DNA of 64,000 bases. Origin: Coprobacter secundus. GTDB lineage: Bacteria > Bacteroidota > Bacteroidia > Bacteroidales > Coprobacteraceae. A program made the position numbers and the translations under genes. A model generated the notes under the pieces. That model ran no database searches. It worked only from the letters and a program-made list of their open reading frames with translations, and had not been told where the DNA came from. The stretch spans positions 124,001-188,000 of the forward strand of contig JTDA01000001.1 in the NCBI GenBank assembly GCA_000803105.1. The letters are read 5' to 3'. Below, piece after piece: positions 38,501 through 46,960 of this stretch (positions within the stretch are counted from its first letter, which is position 1; the number at the start of each line of letters is the position of its first letter).

Positions 38501-38860
38501 TCGACGGGCTGTATCCTTCACTACTGCAAAAACTTCAGGGAGTACTTCGTCTAAAGCTTTTTCATACTTATCAAGGATATTTTTTTCTATCTTATCAACT
38601 TCATCCCAAACAGCCTCTCTCTTATCAAAATCCAAGTCTTCTACACCTGCTTTCAAATCGGCAATACGTTGCTTATCTTCTGCAACAGCAGACTGTATTC
38701 TTTGTCTTACATCATCAATGCGAGCACGTAATTCATCGTTACTCAATTTTTCTATTTCGGGATATACCGCTTTTACCTTTTGTACATAAGGGTCTATTTC
38801 TTTCAAGTCTCTTTGCGACTTGTTACCGAATAATTTTTTTAGAATCTCATTAAATCCCAT
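35555..38860 (-). CDS. secA: Preprotein translocase subunit SecA
   Basis: A 1101-residue ATPase motor of the Sec translocon at the inner membrane. Motifs in order are Walker A ATGEGKTLVATLPVF (~190), the DEVD box IVDEVDSVLIDDARTPL, the preprotein-crosslinking domain, and helicase motifs GTTSVDIS, ATNMAGRGTDI and QLRGRAGRQGDPG. The helical scaffold (ENNFGIRKRLLEYDDVMN) follows. The C-terminal SEC-C zinc-binding tail CPCGSGKKYKNCH is complete. The length is at the long end of the range, as is usual in Bacteroidetes, with insertions in the nucleotide-binding region. It is followed by its own terminator. Confidence 0.98.
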   Translation of the reverse strand: MGFNEILKKLFGNKSQRDLKEIDPYVQKVKAVYPEIEKLSNDELRARIDDVRQRIQSAVAEDKQRIADLKAGVEDLDFDKREAVWDEVDKIEKNILDKYEKALDEVLPEVFAVVKDTARRFVENETIEVTANDFDRDLAAKHDFVHIEGDKAIYQNHWMAGGNEITWDMVHYDVQLFGGVVLHKGKIAEMATGEGKTLVATLPVFLNALTGNGVHVVTVNDYLSKRDSEWMGPLYMFHGLSVDCIDKHQPNSEERRMAYNADITFGTNNEFGFDYLRDNMSGSPKDLVQRKHNYAIVDEVDSVLIDDARTPLIISGPIPKGEEQMFEEFCPKVEMLVKAQRAYTTKLLTEAKTKIASEDKEVRKEGALLLFRSFKGMPKNTPLIKYLSEPGIKALLLETEAYYMQENNRNMPIVTDPLLFVIDEKNNSIELTDKGLDMITGNSDDPQFFVLPDIGSQLSELENMGLTDEEKQLKKDELMQNYAVKAERVHTVNQLLKAYTLFEKDEEYVVIDNKVKIVDEQTGRIMEGRRYSDGLHQAIEAKERVTVEAATQTFATITLQNYFRMYHKLAGMTGTAETEAGEFWDIYKLDVVTIPTNKPIARIDMNDRVYKTKREKYTAVIEEIQRMVDAGRPVLVGTTSVDISELLSKMLTMRKIKHNVLNAKLHQKEAEIVAQAGQSGTVTIATNMAGRGTDIKLSPAVREAGGLAIIGTERHESRRVDRQLRGRAGRQGDPGSSVFYVSLEDNLMRLFSSDRIAKVMDRLGFEEGEMIEHSMISKSIERAQRKVEENNFGIRKRLLEYDDVMNAQREVIYTKRHHALLGERIGIDIMNMMFDAVQAMVEEYSQTSDYDGLQEDVFKTFAIEMPFTREEFRSEKNERLVDRLFEAVMNAFRRKTDYMATVANPIIRQVYEEQGSRYENILIPITDGKRMYQISCNLKEAYDTESKAINKAFQKSILLYTIDEAWKEHLRDLDQLRQSVQNASYEQKDPLLIFKLESFGLFKTMIDNINRKTVSILMRGQIPVREPEQVREAAPERRQDYSKYRTQKDSLVDRQQQAAREASGRQEVPHEPVKVGPKVGRNDPCPCGSGKKYKNCHGRGL

Positions 38861-38954
38861 TGTTATATTTATGTTTAAATTTTTACATTTTTCCGGCTGT
38901 TAAATCACATAATTCTGAGCCGTATAAGAACATTGCTTAATAAGCCCTGCAAGG

Positions 38955-40556
38955 TTAGTAGATTTCGGGCAAGGCAGACTCTAAAGCTGCATTTGGAGAT
39001 CGGATACGCAATATACGAGCTACAGTAGGAGCAATAGCTGTAGCTTTTACCGGCCTCATTACATGTTGCGGTTTTATATTTTTACCAAAGAAAAATAATG
39101 GAGCCGGTATTGCATTGGCACGTACATAGTCGCGTGTATTATCTATATTTTCATACACAATTTCCCAACCTGGCTGAATCTCCAGCAATAAATCCCCCGA
39201 TAATTTACGATGGTAGCCCCGACGAACAGCATCTATACGATTATTCCACTGACCATGTAATAAAAGATACGATGTCACGACATCTTGTACTCCGGTCATT
39301 TGAATAATAAATTCAGCAGCTCGAGTCTGAATCTCTTCTAAAGGAATTTGCTTATCGGTTATAAGTTTATGATTTAAGAATATCTCTCGATTATGATAAC
39401 CTTCAACCCAATCTCCCTGACCATAAATAGCCATCAAGTACATATTGAGCAAAGCAGTTGCTCTTTTAGGATAAAACTCTCCGGCAGGGACATTAAATAC
39501 TCCGGCTTCTTTCCCTTCTCCATTAAAATATCCTGTCGAAGTGAGAAATATTACAGTATTTTTAAGACCTATTTTTTTATCTATCAAATCAAGTAATTGA
39601 CCCAATTCCCGGTCTAAACGTACATATGTATCTTGTATTTCTAAACTATACTCCTGTATCGACTTATCTTGAAAATTGGCAGCAGAATAACCAACATTCA
39701 ACATATCGGGTAAAGAATGACTACCCAGCCCTCCATTTTCAATAAATGTGCGAGCCATACGGGTCACCTCCTCATTTATTAGCCCGCTACGCTTAAACAA
39801 GCTATATTTTTGTTGCTTATATTTCGAAAAAACATGTTTGAATAAAAAATCCTGCGTCAAATAGGGTAACCCCGTATATCTGGAAATCGGTAACAATGGC
39901 CGCCAAGATAAAGTATCTATCCGTTCCGATAAAGAATTTTCCCGATTGGCTACATCAATATAAGCAGGGATATCATTATAATATGTCGAAGTAGCCCATT
40001 TGCCATTTGCCTCATTGAACCAAAATGCAGAATTTGCAGCATGACCTGCACTCAAAATAGCCTGTTCAAAAGTAGGTGCTATTGAATAGACTGCACTAAA
40101 TCCATCACTGGCAATCTTCAATTCATCACTAATTGTCGAAGTCAATAAGTTCTGTGCTGATACCGTCTCATCCGTATAATTCCCCATCTTACTAATATCG
40201 AACAATACGGACTCTACACGTTTACGGGTAATATTATACAAGGTATTCGATGGTATCCCATTATACGAAGGATATGTGCCGGTATAAATCGAAGCGGTTG
40301 CAGAAGCACGATCGGGATTCGGAAAATCAAATGTTACATTTTCATACATCAATCCCTCGTTCATCAAGCGTTTAAAACCTTTTTCACTAAAAAGATGTTG
40401 CATCATTTGCAAATAATCTGTCCGCAACTGATCCACCGTAATGCCGACAACCAATTTAGGTATATCACCTGATGTCTGTGCAGCCAACGGTGCAGCTATC
40501 AGCGCCAATAGCAACGAGGCAATAACTTTATTCATTGTTTTATCTTTCTTCGGCAT
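38955..40556 (-). CDS. Alkaline phosphatase superfamily protein (type I phosphodiesterase/nucleotide pyrophosphatase-like)
   Basis: About 530 residues; an internal ATG at 40535 (MNKVIASLL) gives a cleaner signal peptide ending LAAQ. The core is an alkaline-phosphatase fold. The motif VGITVDQLRTDYL supplies a metal-ligand Asp. The segment PNPDRASATASIYTGTYPSYNG, shown here in parts PDRASATASIYTG, carries the Ser/Thr nucleophile region. Later metal-binding parts such as HGQWNN are less clear. It resembles the PafA-like or nucleotide pyrophosphatase branch found in Bacteroidetes and is likely periplasmic. It is 2 bases from the DUF4105 gene stop, so probably co-transcribed. The exact substrate is unknown. 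Confidence 0.85.
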   Translation of the reverse strand: MPKKDKTMNKVIASLLLALIAAPLAAQTSGDIPKLVVGITVDQLRTDYLQMMQHLFSEKGFKRLMNEGLMYENVTFDFPNPDRASATASIYTGTYPSYNGIPSNTLYNITRKRVESVLFDISKMGNYTDETVSAQNLLTSTISDELKIASDGFSAVYSIAPTFEQAILSAGHAANSAFWFNEANGKWATSTYYNDIPAYIDVANRENSLSERIDTLSWRPLLPISRYTGLPYLTQDFLFKHVFSKYKQQKYSLFKRSGLINEEVTRMARTFIENGGLGSHSLPDMLNVGYSAANFQDKSIQEYSLEIQDTYVRLDRELGQLLDLIDKKIGLKNTVIFLTSTGYFNGEGKEAGVFNVPAGEFYPKRATALLNMYLMAIYGQGDWVEGYHNREIFLNHKLITDKQIPLEEIQTRAAEFIIQMTGVQDVVTSYLLLHGQWNNRIDAVRRGYHRKLSGDLLLEIQPGWEIVYENIDNTRDYVRANAIPAPLFFFGKNIKPQHVMRPVKATAIAPTVARILRIRSPNAALESALPEIY

Positions 40557-40557
40557 A

Positions 40558-41754
40558 TTATATATTTCTCAGTCTTTTGTCAACCCCAATATAAGTCAAT
40601 GAACGTACTATCAATACTATGATATACGGTATAAAAGCTATATTGAGTAATTGCGGCAACCAATGCCATACAATTAAAAACAGCAAAAGTACCGCAAAGT
40701 TAACAAAATGATAATAACTGACTACTTTTTTTAAATATTTTACCCAAACGAACACCCCAATTAGTAATTGCAACGGATTTGCCCATATAATGGAATAGTT
40801 TGGTGAAGTTGCCGGATGCTCTGATATAAAAACCAAAAAACAAATGACACAACCTACAATTCCATAAAAAGAAAATATGATACAATCAAGCCATTTAAAA
40901 TGCTGCTTCTTCCATATTTCTAAAGTTGATAGTATCAATATGGCTACTAAAAAATAAATTCCACAAGCCATAGGTGTAGTATAAGGATTGTAACTAACAC
41001 TATTATCCATCCCCTTATGACTATCAGGTACCACTATATAAGATTTTGTTACTAAAGGACGTATATTGTCTTGTGGAGTTGATATTACTTGTGCATTGCC
41101 AAAAGCTTCCATAAGAACTGACGGCAAAAACATTTCTTCTCTATAAGACACCGGCTTGTCCAAGGGAGCTCCCAAAGCCAAATCAATCCCAAATGTCAAC
41201 CATGGAAAATTAAATGTGCACTTATGTATCATTTCCCGGAAAGTAGTATGCCCCTCCGGTGCAATGTAATCAATCTTACCTCGGATACATCTCTCAACTA
41301 TATCTCGCGGTCGAGTCGCACAATTATCAAATAAAAAATTGTATCGATATATTCGATTTTGAGGTAAATTATTCACGACCAAGGCTTGCAACAAATCCTC
41401 TTTCTCATCGGCGGTTAAGTTTAGCTCTTGCTCCATTACCCCGCTATTCCTTACAGCATAACTCAATACAAAATTACGAAAAGATGTCGTCCCTATACTA
41501 TAATCGGTCTCTCCCTTTGTAAACCGATAAATAAAATGAGGAGCATTAAAATTAAATACTCCATAATGGAAGACAATATCCATATCTTTCTCTGGCCCCT
41601 GTACCCGAATACCTGTATGCCCAAATAACTCAAAAGACTTTTCTCCTGGAGAACAGGTCAGCAAACTGACTTTTATCGAATCTCCGACAGAAGGATATGC
41701 TGAAAAGTAAACAAAATAAAACAAACAAAATAAAAAGGCATATTTTATATTCAT
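40558..41754 (-). CDS. DUF4105-domain membrane protein
   Basis: About 398 residues; I prefer the ATG at 41754 (MNIKYAFLF) because it begins with a clean signal peptide. Upstream in-frame ATGs at 41766 and 41778 are possible. Residues ~25-190 match DUF4105 (a papain-like periplasmic domain, also seen as Lnb N-terminal): LLTCSPGEKSFELFGHTGI, FHYGVFNF, and NFLFDNCATRPRD with a probable catalytic Cys and the His of FGHTG. Residues ~250-390 hold about five membrane helices (YFLVAILILSTLEIW, IIFSFYGIVGCVICFLVFI and others). It may act as a periplasmic transacylase or protease; unproven. Confidence 0.86.
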   Translation of the reverse strand: MNIKYAFLFCLFYFVYFSAYPSVGDSIKVSLLTCSPGEKSFELFGHTGIRVQGPEKDMDIVFHYGVFNFNAPHFIYRFTKGETDYSIGTTSFRNFVLSYAVRNSGVMEQELNLTADEKEDLLQALVVNNLPQNRIYRYNFLFDNCATRPRDIVERCIRGKIDYIAPEGHTTFREMIHKCTFNFPWLTFGIDLALGAPLDKPVSYREEMFLPSVLMEAFGNAQVISTPQDNIRPLVTKSYIVVPDSHKGMDNSVSYNPYTTPMACGIYFLVAILILSTLEIWKKQHFKWLDCIIFSFYGIVGCVICFLVFISEHPATSPNYSIIWANPLQLLIGVFVWVKYLKKVVSYYHFVNFAVLLLFLIVWHWLPQLLNIAFIPYIIVLIVRSLTYIGVDKRLRNI

Positions 41755-41858
41755 ATTGTATCCCATACTTGTCCTCATCTTTTATATTCGGTAAATGTAC
41801 TACAATTTTAACAAAATGTCATTTAGAAAAAAGAGCTCTTTTCATTACAAATTCCAAA

Positions 41859-43103
41859 TCAATTTTCCAGTCTTCGTACCAAACGGTCCAAATCTGAACC
41901 AGACGGACTTTGGAACAGTTTTAATTCAAAAACAGGCAACATTGCCAATGCATGATCAAAAAAGTCAGCAACAATATGTTCATAATCAACCCAGACTTTC
42001 TGAGCAGAAAAAAAATAAAATTCCACTGGCAATCCTTTATCCGTCATTTCCAAATAGCGAACCATATAGAGCATATCGGAATTCGTCGTAGGCAAACTTT
42101 GTATATAACGTTCAATATAAATTCTAAACAACTTAAGATTAGAAACCTTTGTTTGCTTGCTATTCTTACCTCCTAAATATTCAGATAATACGTCTTGAAA
42201 CAATTCTATTTGGGATAATTTTATCAATAATTCTGACGAAGAAAAACGGATGCTGTTCACATCTATGTTTATAGAGCGTTTTACCCTCCTACCTTCAGAC
42301 TCTTCCATTCCTCTCCAATTCTGAAATGATTCATTGACTAAAGAATAAGGCGGAACCGTCAGAATGGTATTATCAAAATTACGTATTTTCACAGTATTCA
42401 AAGTCACTTCAATGACTCGGCCGTTAATTCCATGTTTATCCATAGTAATCCAATCTCCCGGCCGCAACATATCATTCGCAGACAATTGGATACCCGACAC
42501 AAATCCCATAATCGTATCTTTGAATACCAGAGAAAGTATAGCAGCTGATGCCCCTAATCCGGCAAACAAAGTCATAGGAGAACGGTCTATGACTACACTG
42601 ATAATTAAGATAAATCCTACGAAAAACAAAATTACTTGTAACGTCTGAAAGAGCCCCTTCAACGGTCGATTCTTAAATTTCTCTTTCTCCGAATATATTT
42701 CAAATAAAATATTGAACAAAGCACTGAAAAAACGTAAAATAACCGCAATAATATAAACAAGGCAAAATTTAAGTAAATAAGACAGTAATAATGGCTGCTG
42801 TGGAAAAGCCAATGGAAGAAGAAAATATACCAACACTGCCGGAACGACTAATGCAAAACGGTTCAAGACCTTACGGTCAAGTAGTAAATCATCCCACGTA
42901 ATTCGTGTACTTCTAATGATTCTTCGTAATACATGTGAAATAAAAAAACGACATGCATAATCGGAAAGAACAGCTAACAACAATATTATAAACAATACTA
43001 CCAATTGATATACCGGTCCATCCCACTTAGGAGCAATATCAAGACTCGTAACCCACTCGGTTATCTGATTGTTTATACTGTCAATTTGCAACATCATAGG
43101 CAA
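41859..43103 (-). CDS. Mechanosensitive ion channel, MscS family (YbdG-like)
   Basis: A 414-residue inner-membrane protein with about five N-terminal transmembrane helices (VVLFIILLLAVLSDYACRF, FALVVPAVLVYFLLPLAF, FCLVYIIAVILRFFSALF and others). A pore-lining segment holds LGASAAILSLVFKDTIMGFVSG. The MscS beta domain follows (PGDWITMDKHGINGRVIEVTLNTVKIR). Its length equals that of E. coli YbdG (415). It gates on membrane tension during hypo-osmotic shock. It lies between the DUF4105 and DUF6048 genes, all on the same strand. Confidence 0.94.
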   Translation of the reverse strand: MPMMLQIDSINNQITEWVTSLDIAPKWDGPVYQLVVLFIILLLAVLSDYACRFFISHVLRRIIRSTRITWDDLLLDRKVLNRFALVVPAVLVYFLLPLAFPQQPLLLSYLLKFCLVYIIAVILRFFSALFNILFEIYSEKEKFKNRPLKGLFQTLQVILFFVGFILIISVVIDRSPMTLFAGLGASAAILSLVFKDTIMGFVSGIQLSANDMLRPGDWITMDKHGINGRVIEVTLNTVKIRNFDNTILTVPPYSLVNESFQNWRGMEESEGRRVKRSINIDVNSIRFSSSELLIKLSQIELFQDVLSEYLGGKNSKQTKVSNLKLFRIYIERYIQSLPTTNSDMLYMVRYLEMTDKGLPVEFYFFSAQKVWVDYEHIVADFFDHALAMLPVFELKLFQSPSGSDLDRLVRRLEN

Positions 43104-43115
43104 ATGAAGATTAAT

Positions 43116-43907
43116 TTATTGTGTTAACAGCTTATCTGCTTTTTTATTTTTGAAAGACAAAGGAAGTTTATAATATATGGAATAAGTAAACGCCACTGAC
43201 GAGCCGGAGTTGCCAAATCCAGGTATAAACCAAGGAGAAGATTGGAAATTGTCCTTTACCTTTATTTTCCATTTATATCTCACACTCCATCCCATCATCA
43301 GTCCTTTATAAATTTTCACCCGGACCCCAAGTAACCCTTCAACCCATTGTGCCCTGGATTTTTGGTTTAAAATTTCTGCTGTGACAGGACTATCTGGATT
43401 CCAATAAGGAGAATCTAAGTGTATATTTTTTATGTCATAATGAAAAGCCGAGAAGCCATATCTCAATCCTATATAAAAATAGTCAGATGACAAACTGTTA
43501 TATTTTATATTATAATTCAATCCTATACGATTGTATAAAGCGGGCTTTCCTATATATGTAAAATTCATATCTTCAGGTGTACTATTTGACTGTCCTATAC
43601 CAATTTCCCAAATAGGGAAAAATCGATTATGAAGGTCTAACTCAACACTGGCCTCATAATTTCCATATTTTTGTCCGAATAAATTGGCCACTGGACTAAA
43701 CAAGTCAATCCCTACTAAAACACTATTCAATAGAGGATATTTATGCTTTGGCTCTTTAGGTGGTTCCTGCTGCTTTTGGGCTGTCTGCACCGGCCTCGAT
43801 ACCGGTGTATTTTTCCTATTTTCCGATGGTCTTTGAGGTTGTTGCGCAAACATCAAAGACACACACATCAACCCTCCTATCAATAAACTACTGCACCTGG
43901 TCAACAT
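43116..43907 (-). CDS. DUF6048-type envelope protein
   Basis: A 263-residue protein with a signal peptide (through MFAQ). A low-complexity Gln/Pro/Lys stretch follows (residues ~22-55), then a beta-rich segment with outer-membrane-barrel-like strands (LLNSVLVGIDLFSPVANLFG, YKGLMMGWSVRYKWKIKVKD). It matches the DUF6048 family, which in Bacteroidales is encoded beside DUF6452, as here. Its start overlaps the end of the DUF6452 gene by 20 bases. Function is unknown; an outer-membrane protein assembled with the neighbouring lipoprotein is a fair guess. Confidence 0.8.
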   Translation of the reverse strand: MLTRCSSLLIGGLMCVSLMFAQQPQRPSENRKNTPVSRPVQTAQKQQEPPKEPKHKYPLLNSVLVGIDLFSPVANLFGQKYGNYEASVELDLHNRFFPIWEIGIGQSNSTPEDMNFTYIGKPALYNRIGLNYNIKYNSLSSDYFYIGLRYGFSAFHYDIKNIHLDSPYWNPDSPVTAEILNQKSRAQWVEGLLGVRVKIYKGLMMGWSVRYKWKIKVKDNFQSSPWFIPGFGNSGSSVAFTYSIYYKLPLSFKNKKADKLLTQ

Positions 43908-44403
43908 GATAAAAAAGTTGAATATTCTCTGTACTAAAATTAGTTATCTCGTTCTGCACCAATTTAGCAGACTGCAATTGATACGTTGTATATCCAAGAC
44001 TATCAATAATATAATTAAACATTGCTCCACACTCTGCAGAAGCAAAATAAACATAGCTATGGTAAACAAATGTCAATGTATCAGTCTTGTATCTGGGATG
44101 TATATTTTTCTGGTCATAGCGAATGACAAAACGAGTGGTATCTTTATCGTCCCTTAAAGGCAAATACATAGAAGAAACATTCATCGCCGTATCGAGCAGC
44201 ATAGAGTCTCCAATTTGTCCAACACCATAAACAGTAAGAGAATCTATGTAAATAGCTTGAGGAACTGTAGAATCACTATAAATCGTCACATAGGGTATGC
44301 TACTTCTATTTTCCATACACCCTGTGTCATTGCATGAAATAAAAGCTATAAGTACTAACCAAATCGGCAATGTTATAGTTATATATCTCAGAAACTTTCC
44401 CAT
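43888..44403 (-). CDS. DUF6452-type lipoprotein
   Basis: A 171-residue lipoprotein with lipobox VLIAFISC (Cys24) followed by NDTGCMENRSS. The mature part is a small beta-domain (YDSxVPQAIYIDSLTVYGVGQIG, YVYFASAECGAMFNYIID). It matches the DUF6452 family seen next to DUF6048 genes. It overlaps DUF6048 by 20 bases and the nitroreductase by 16. This gives a tightly coupled three-gene set. Function is unknown. Confidence 0.8.
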   Translation of the reverse strand: MGKFLRYITITLPIWLVLIAFISCNDTGCMENRSSIPYVTIYSDSTVPQAIYIDSLTVYGVGQIGDSMLLDTAMNVSSMYLPLRDDKDTTRFVIRYDQKNIHPRYKTDTLTFVYHSYVYFASAECGAMFNYIIDSLGYTTYQLQSAKLVQNEITNFSTENIQLFYHVDQVQ

Positions 44404-44948
44404 TTCACTATTTCATTAAATGCTTTCCGTCTTTTCGGTGTCGAAACAAACACCTCCGGTTCTTTGGGATAACCTATCGGAACGATCACCACAGGTTCAA
44501 CACCACTTGGCAAATTAAACAATTGTTTACACAAATCCGTATCAAAATTGCAAACCCAACAAGTCCCTAATTCTTTTTCGGCCGCAGCCAAACAAATATG
44601 CTCTGTCGCTATTGCTACATCAATGTCGGCATGGTCTTTCCCGTCAGACTTTCGTACCCAAGAAGAACGATGGTCGGCACAAACTAAAATATACATTGGT
44701 GCAGAACGAAACCACTCTCTATCATAACATTGACGTATATGGTTACAGCCTTCTTCCCCCTTAATTACAACAAAAAACCACGGCTGGAAGTTTACTGCAG
44801 AAGGGGCCAATCGAGCAGCTTCAAGAATATATTCAAGTTTTTCTTTCTCTACATTACGGGAAACATAATCTCGAACCGAACAACGAAGACGGGATAATGT
44901 CAACATATCCATATCGCTCTCTCTTGTTTTGTCATCTACCAGATACAT
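44388..44948 (-). CDS. Nitroreductase-family protein
   Basis: A 186-residue FMN flavoenzyme. The N-terminal FMN phosphate-binding motif is RLRCSVRDYVSRNVEKE. LEAARLAPSAVNFQPWFFVVI and EKELGTCWVCNFD follow, then VEPVVIVPIGYPKEP near the C-terminus. Enzymes of this fold reduce nitro compounds, quinones or enones with NAD(P)H; the physiological substrate is unknown. It precedes the DUF6452/DUF6048 pair with overlapping reading frames. Confidence 0.93.
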   Translation of the reverse strand: MYLVDDKTRESDMDMLTLSRLRCSVRDYVSRNVEKEKLEYILEAARLAPSAVNFQPWFFVVIKGEEGCNHIRQCYDREWFRSAPMYILVCADHRSSWVRKSDGKDHADIDVAIATEHICLAAAEKELGTCWVCNFDTDLCKQLFNLPSGVEPVVIVPIGYPKEPEVFVSTPKRRKAFNEIVKWESF

Positions 44949-44978
44949 TCGAATATATTTTCTATTCTTAAATATTAA

Positions 44979-45929
44979 TTACAAAATCTCCTTTTCTATA
45001 TTATAAACATTTCGTCCCACAGCATTCCGTGAAATCAATTCACCCAAAAATCCTGTCAAAAAGAGTAATGTCCCTAATATCATGGCCGTAAGAGCCAAAT
45101 AAAAATAAGGCATATCTGTCACCAATCGATATGGCATATTCGAATAAAGGGCATAAATCTTATATGCTCCTACTGCTATCGCCGAAAAAAAACCGAGAAT
45201 AAACATCACACTTCCTAATAAACCAAAAAAATGCATCGGTTTAGCCCCAAACTTTGAAAAAAACCAAAGTGTCAGCAAATCCAAATAGCCATTAACAAAA
45301 CGATTCAACCCAAACTTGGTCTTACCATACTTACGAGCCTGGTGATGCACAACTTTTTCACCAATTTTACTAAATCCTGCATTTTTTGCCAAATAGGGAA
45401 TATAACGATGCATATCTCCATAAACCTCAATATTCTTCACCACTTCATTTCGATAGGCCTTCAGACCACAATTGAAATCATGCAAATATATACCCGTTAC
45501 CTTTCGGGCTGTCGCATTATATATTTTAGTAGGAATAGTTTTAGATAACGGGTCATAACGTTTCTTTTTCCAACCGGATACCAAATCATATCCATCTTCC
45601 GTTATCATTCGATAGAGTTCTGGAATCTCATCCGGACTATCCTGCAAGTCAGCATCCATCGTAATCACAACATCTCCCTGAGCTTTGCCAAAACCTACAT
45701 GTAATGCCGGAGACTTGCCATAATTTCTACGGAATTTCACTCCTTTTATATTCTTATTTCTTTCACGAAGAGATTCTATAACACTCCAAGAGTTATCAGA
45801 ACTACCATCATTAATAAATAATATTTCATAAGAAAAGCCATTCTTATCCATTACCCGCTCAATCCATGCAGTCAATTCAGGTAAAGATTCTGCTTCATTA
45901 TATAAAGGAATAACCAATGAAATATCCAT
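44979..45929 (-). CDS. GT2 glycosyltransferase (polyprenyl-phosphate sugar transferase-like)
   Basis: A 316-residue protein. The GT-A domain spans ~1-230, with ISLVIPLYNEAESLPELTAW, FINDGSSDNSW and the metal-binding TMDADLQDSPDEIPELY. FNCGLKAYRNEV and the ARKYGKTKFG motif follow, then two C-terminal membrane helices (LLGSVMFILGFFSAIAVGAY and FYLALTAMILGTLLFLTGFLG). This is the dolichol-phosphate-mannose or ArnC/GtrB-like type, which moves a sugar from a nucleotide donor onto a lipid carrier at the inner membrane. It follows the DUF4199 gene by 4 bases, a common Bacteroidetes pairing. Confidence 0.94.
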   Translation of the reverse strand: MDISLVIPLYNEAESLPELTAWIERVMDKNGFSYEILFINDGSSDNSWSVIESLRERNKNIKGVKFRRNYGKSPALHVGFGKAQGDVVITMDADLQDSPDEIPELYRMITEDGYDLVSGWKKKRYDPLSKTIPTKIYNATARKVTGIYLHDFNCGLKAYRNEVVKNIEVYGDMHRYIPYLAKNAGFSKIGEKVVHHQARKYGKTKFGLNRFVNGYLDLLTLWFFSKFGAKPMHFFGLLGSVMFILGFFSAIAVGAYKIYALYSNMPYRLVTDMPYFYLALTAMILGTLLFLTGFLGELISRNAVGRNVYNIEKEIL

Positions 45930-45933
45930 ATTC

Positions 45934-46482
45934 TTATCTTAAAGTATTTATTTTCAATTTACGAGATCTCATAATCCAAGCTAAAAGCATAGACAATAAA
46001 GAACCGAAAAATACATTCGACAATATTGTCTGGTACACCATTTCAATAGCAGTAGGTGCTCCCCCTTTCTCTAATCCCTCACGCATCATTTGTAAAAACT
46101 CCGACCCTTGCTGGTTGCTTAACATTGCCAACATATCCAATAACGACGCAATCTGTTTTTCAAGGTAAAGGGGATCGATATATTGATAAAACACATACTG
46201 TACCAAACCACTCAATAACGACGCAAAGAAAAATAAGAAAATACCAAATGTCCACAAATGGACAAAACCCACCCTTCCTTTTTCCTTGTTTCGATACATC
46301 TTCATTAAATAATAAAGCACAAAAGGAATAGAAACAAACAATATCTCTGCCAATACATTCAGAGCAATAAATTTAGTACTTTGAGTAGTAATCAAAAACT
46401 TTACAATCAGAAATAAACCAAAATAAATGCCATATTCCATAGCATATCTCACAATAGTCTTTCCGTTATTCCCGTCCTGCAT
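45934..46482 (-). CDS. DUF4199 membrane protein
   Basis: A 182-residue inner-membrane protein with about four transmembrane segments (FGLFLIVKFLITTQ, ALNVLAEILFVSIPFVLYYLM, LWTFGIFLFFFASLLSGLVQYVF, and a C-terminal TILSNVFFGSLLSMLLAWIM). It matches DUF4199, which in Bacteroidetes usually precedes a GT2 enzyme. It may help anchor or flip the lipid-linked sugar, but that is unproven. A TAACTTTG -7-like element lies 59 bases upstream. Confidence 0.88.
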   Translation of the reverse strand: MQDGNNGKTIVRYAMEYGIYFGLFLIVKFLITTQSTKFIALNVLAEILFVSIPFVLYYLMKMYRNKEKGRVGFVHLWTFGIFLFFFASLLSGLVQYVFYQYIDPLYLEKQIASLLDMLAMLSNQQGSEFLQMMREGLEKGGAPTAIEMVYQTILSNVFFGSLLSMLLAWIMRSRKLKINTLR

Positions 46483-46540
46483 GGTTTTCTATTTTTCTTA
46501 TTGTTTATTTTTGAGTCTAATTTTATGAACAATGCCGTTA

Positions 46541-46548
46541 CAAAGTTA
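46541..46548 (-). promoter_or_regulatory. Possible -7 element for DUF4199-GT2 operon
   Basis: TAACTTTG on the minus strand matches TAnnTTTG, but there is no TTG at the right distance upstream. Confidence 0.4.
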
Positions 46549-46706
46549 TCACTTTTAATACAAACCAGCCTATTTCAGCCAATAAAATGTGTAAAAATGA
46601 TATGATAATAACATGGCAATTACATTTTTTTGAAAAAAATACAACATATAACTCTTTAAAATAGAGACAAATGTATATAAGCAAGAAAAAAAATCAACAT
46701 CATCTA

Positions 46707-46736
46707 TTGCAGAACCAGGAAAAATATCTACTTTTG
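46707..46736 (+). promoter_or_regulatory. Bacteroidetes-type promoter for SRP RNA
   Basis: TTG, 19 bases, then TACTTTTG; the same elements and spacing as the tRNA-Pro promoter. The -7 element ends 5 bases before the SRP RNA stem. Confidence 0.85.
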
Positions 46737-46741
46737 CAGCC

Positions 46742-46838
46742 GGGTAAGTCCTACACGGTCAGCTCCCTTCGAATCCCCCAGGGCTTGACCGCAGCAAGGG
46801 TAGTTTGGTTGTAGCGACGCGATGTAGACAGCTTACCC
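46742..46838 (+). ncRNA. ffs: Signal recognition particle RNA (small, 4.5S type)
   Basis: About 97 nt closed by a GGGTAAG / CTTACCC terminal stem. Domain IV shows the conserved internal loop halves: CAGG on the 5' side (CCCCAGG) and AGCA on the 3' side (AGCAAGGG). They are separated by a short stem-loop GC-UUGACC-GC instead of the usual GGAA tetraloop. It binds Ffh for co-translational targeting. It is directly upstream of tRNA-Thr (4 bases), so both are probably on one transcript from the strong promoter at 46707. Confidence 0.82.
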
Positions 46839-46842
46839 ATTT

Positions 46843-46916
46843 GCCGATATAGCTCAGTTGGCCAGAGCACGTGATTTGTAATCTCGGGGTCGTGGGTTCG
46901 AATCCCTCTATCGGCT
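46843..46916 (+). tRNA. tRNA-Thr (anticodon TGT)
   Basis: A 74-nt cloverleaf. The acceptor is GCCGATA/TATCGGC and the D arm GCTC...GAGC. The anticodon arm CGTGA-TTTGTAA-TCTCG (one T-T mismatch) gives TGT. The T arm is GTGGG-TTCGAAT-CCCTC and the discriminator is T. No CCA is encoded. Confidence 0.97.
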
Positions 46917-46925
46917 CAATTAATG

Positions 46926-46960
46926 AAGCTGTTTCCTAAAATAAAAGAAACAGCTTTTTT
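46926..46960 (+). terminator. Terminator after SRP RNA/tRNA-Thr
   Basis: A 10-bp stem AAGCTGTTTC / GAAACAGCTT, 11-base loop, then a run of T (TTTTT). It starts 9 bases after the tRNA. Confidence 0.88.
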
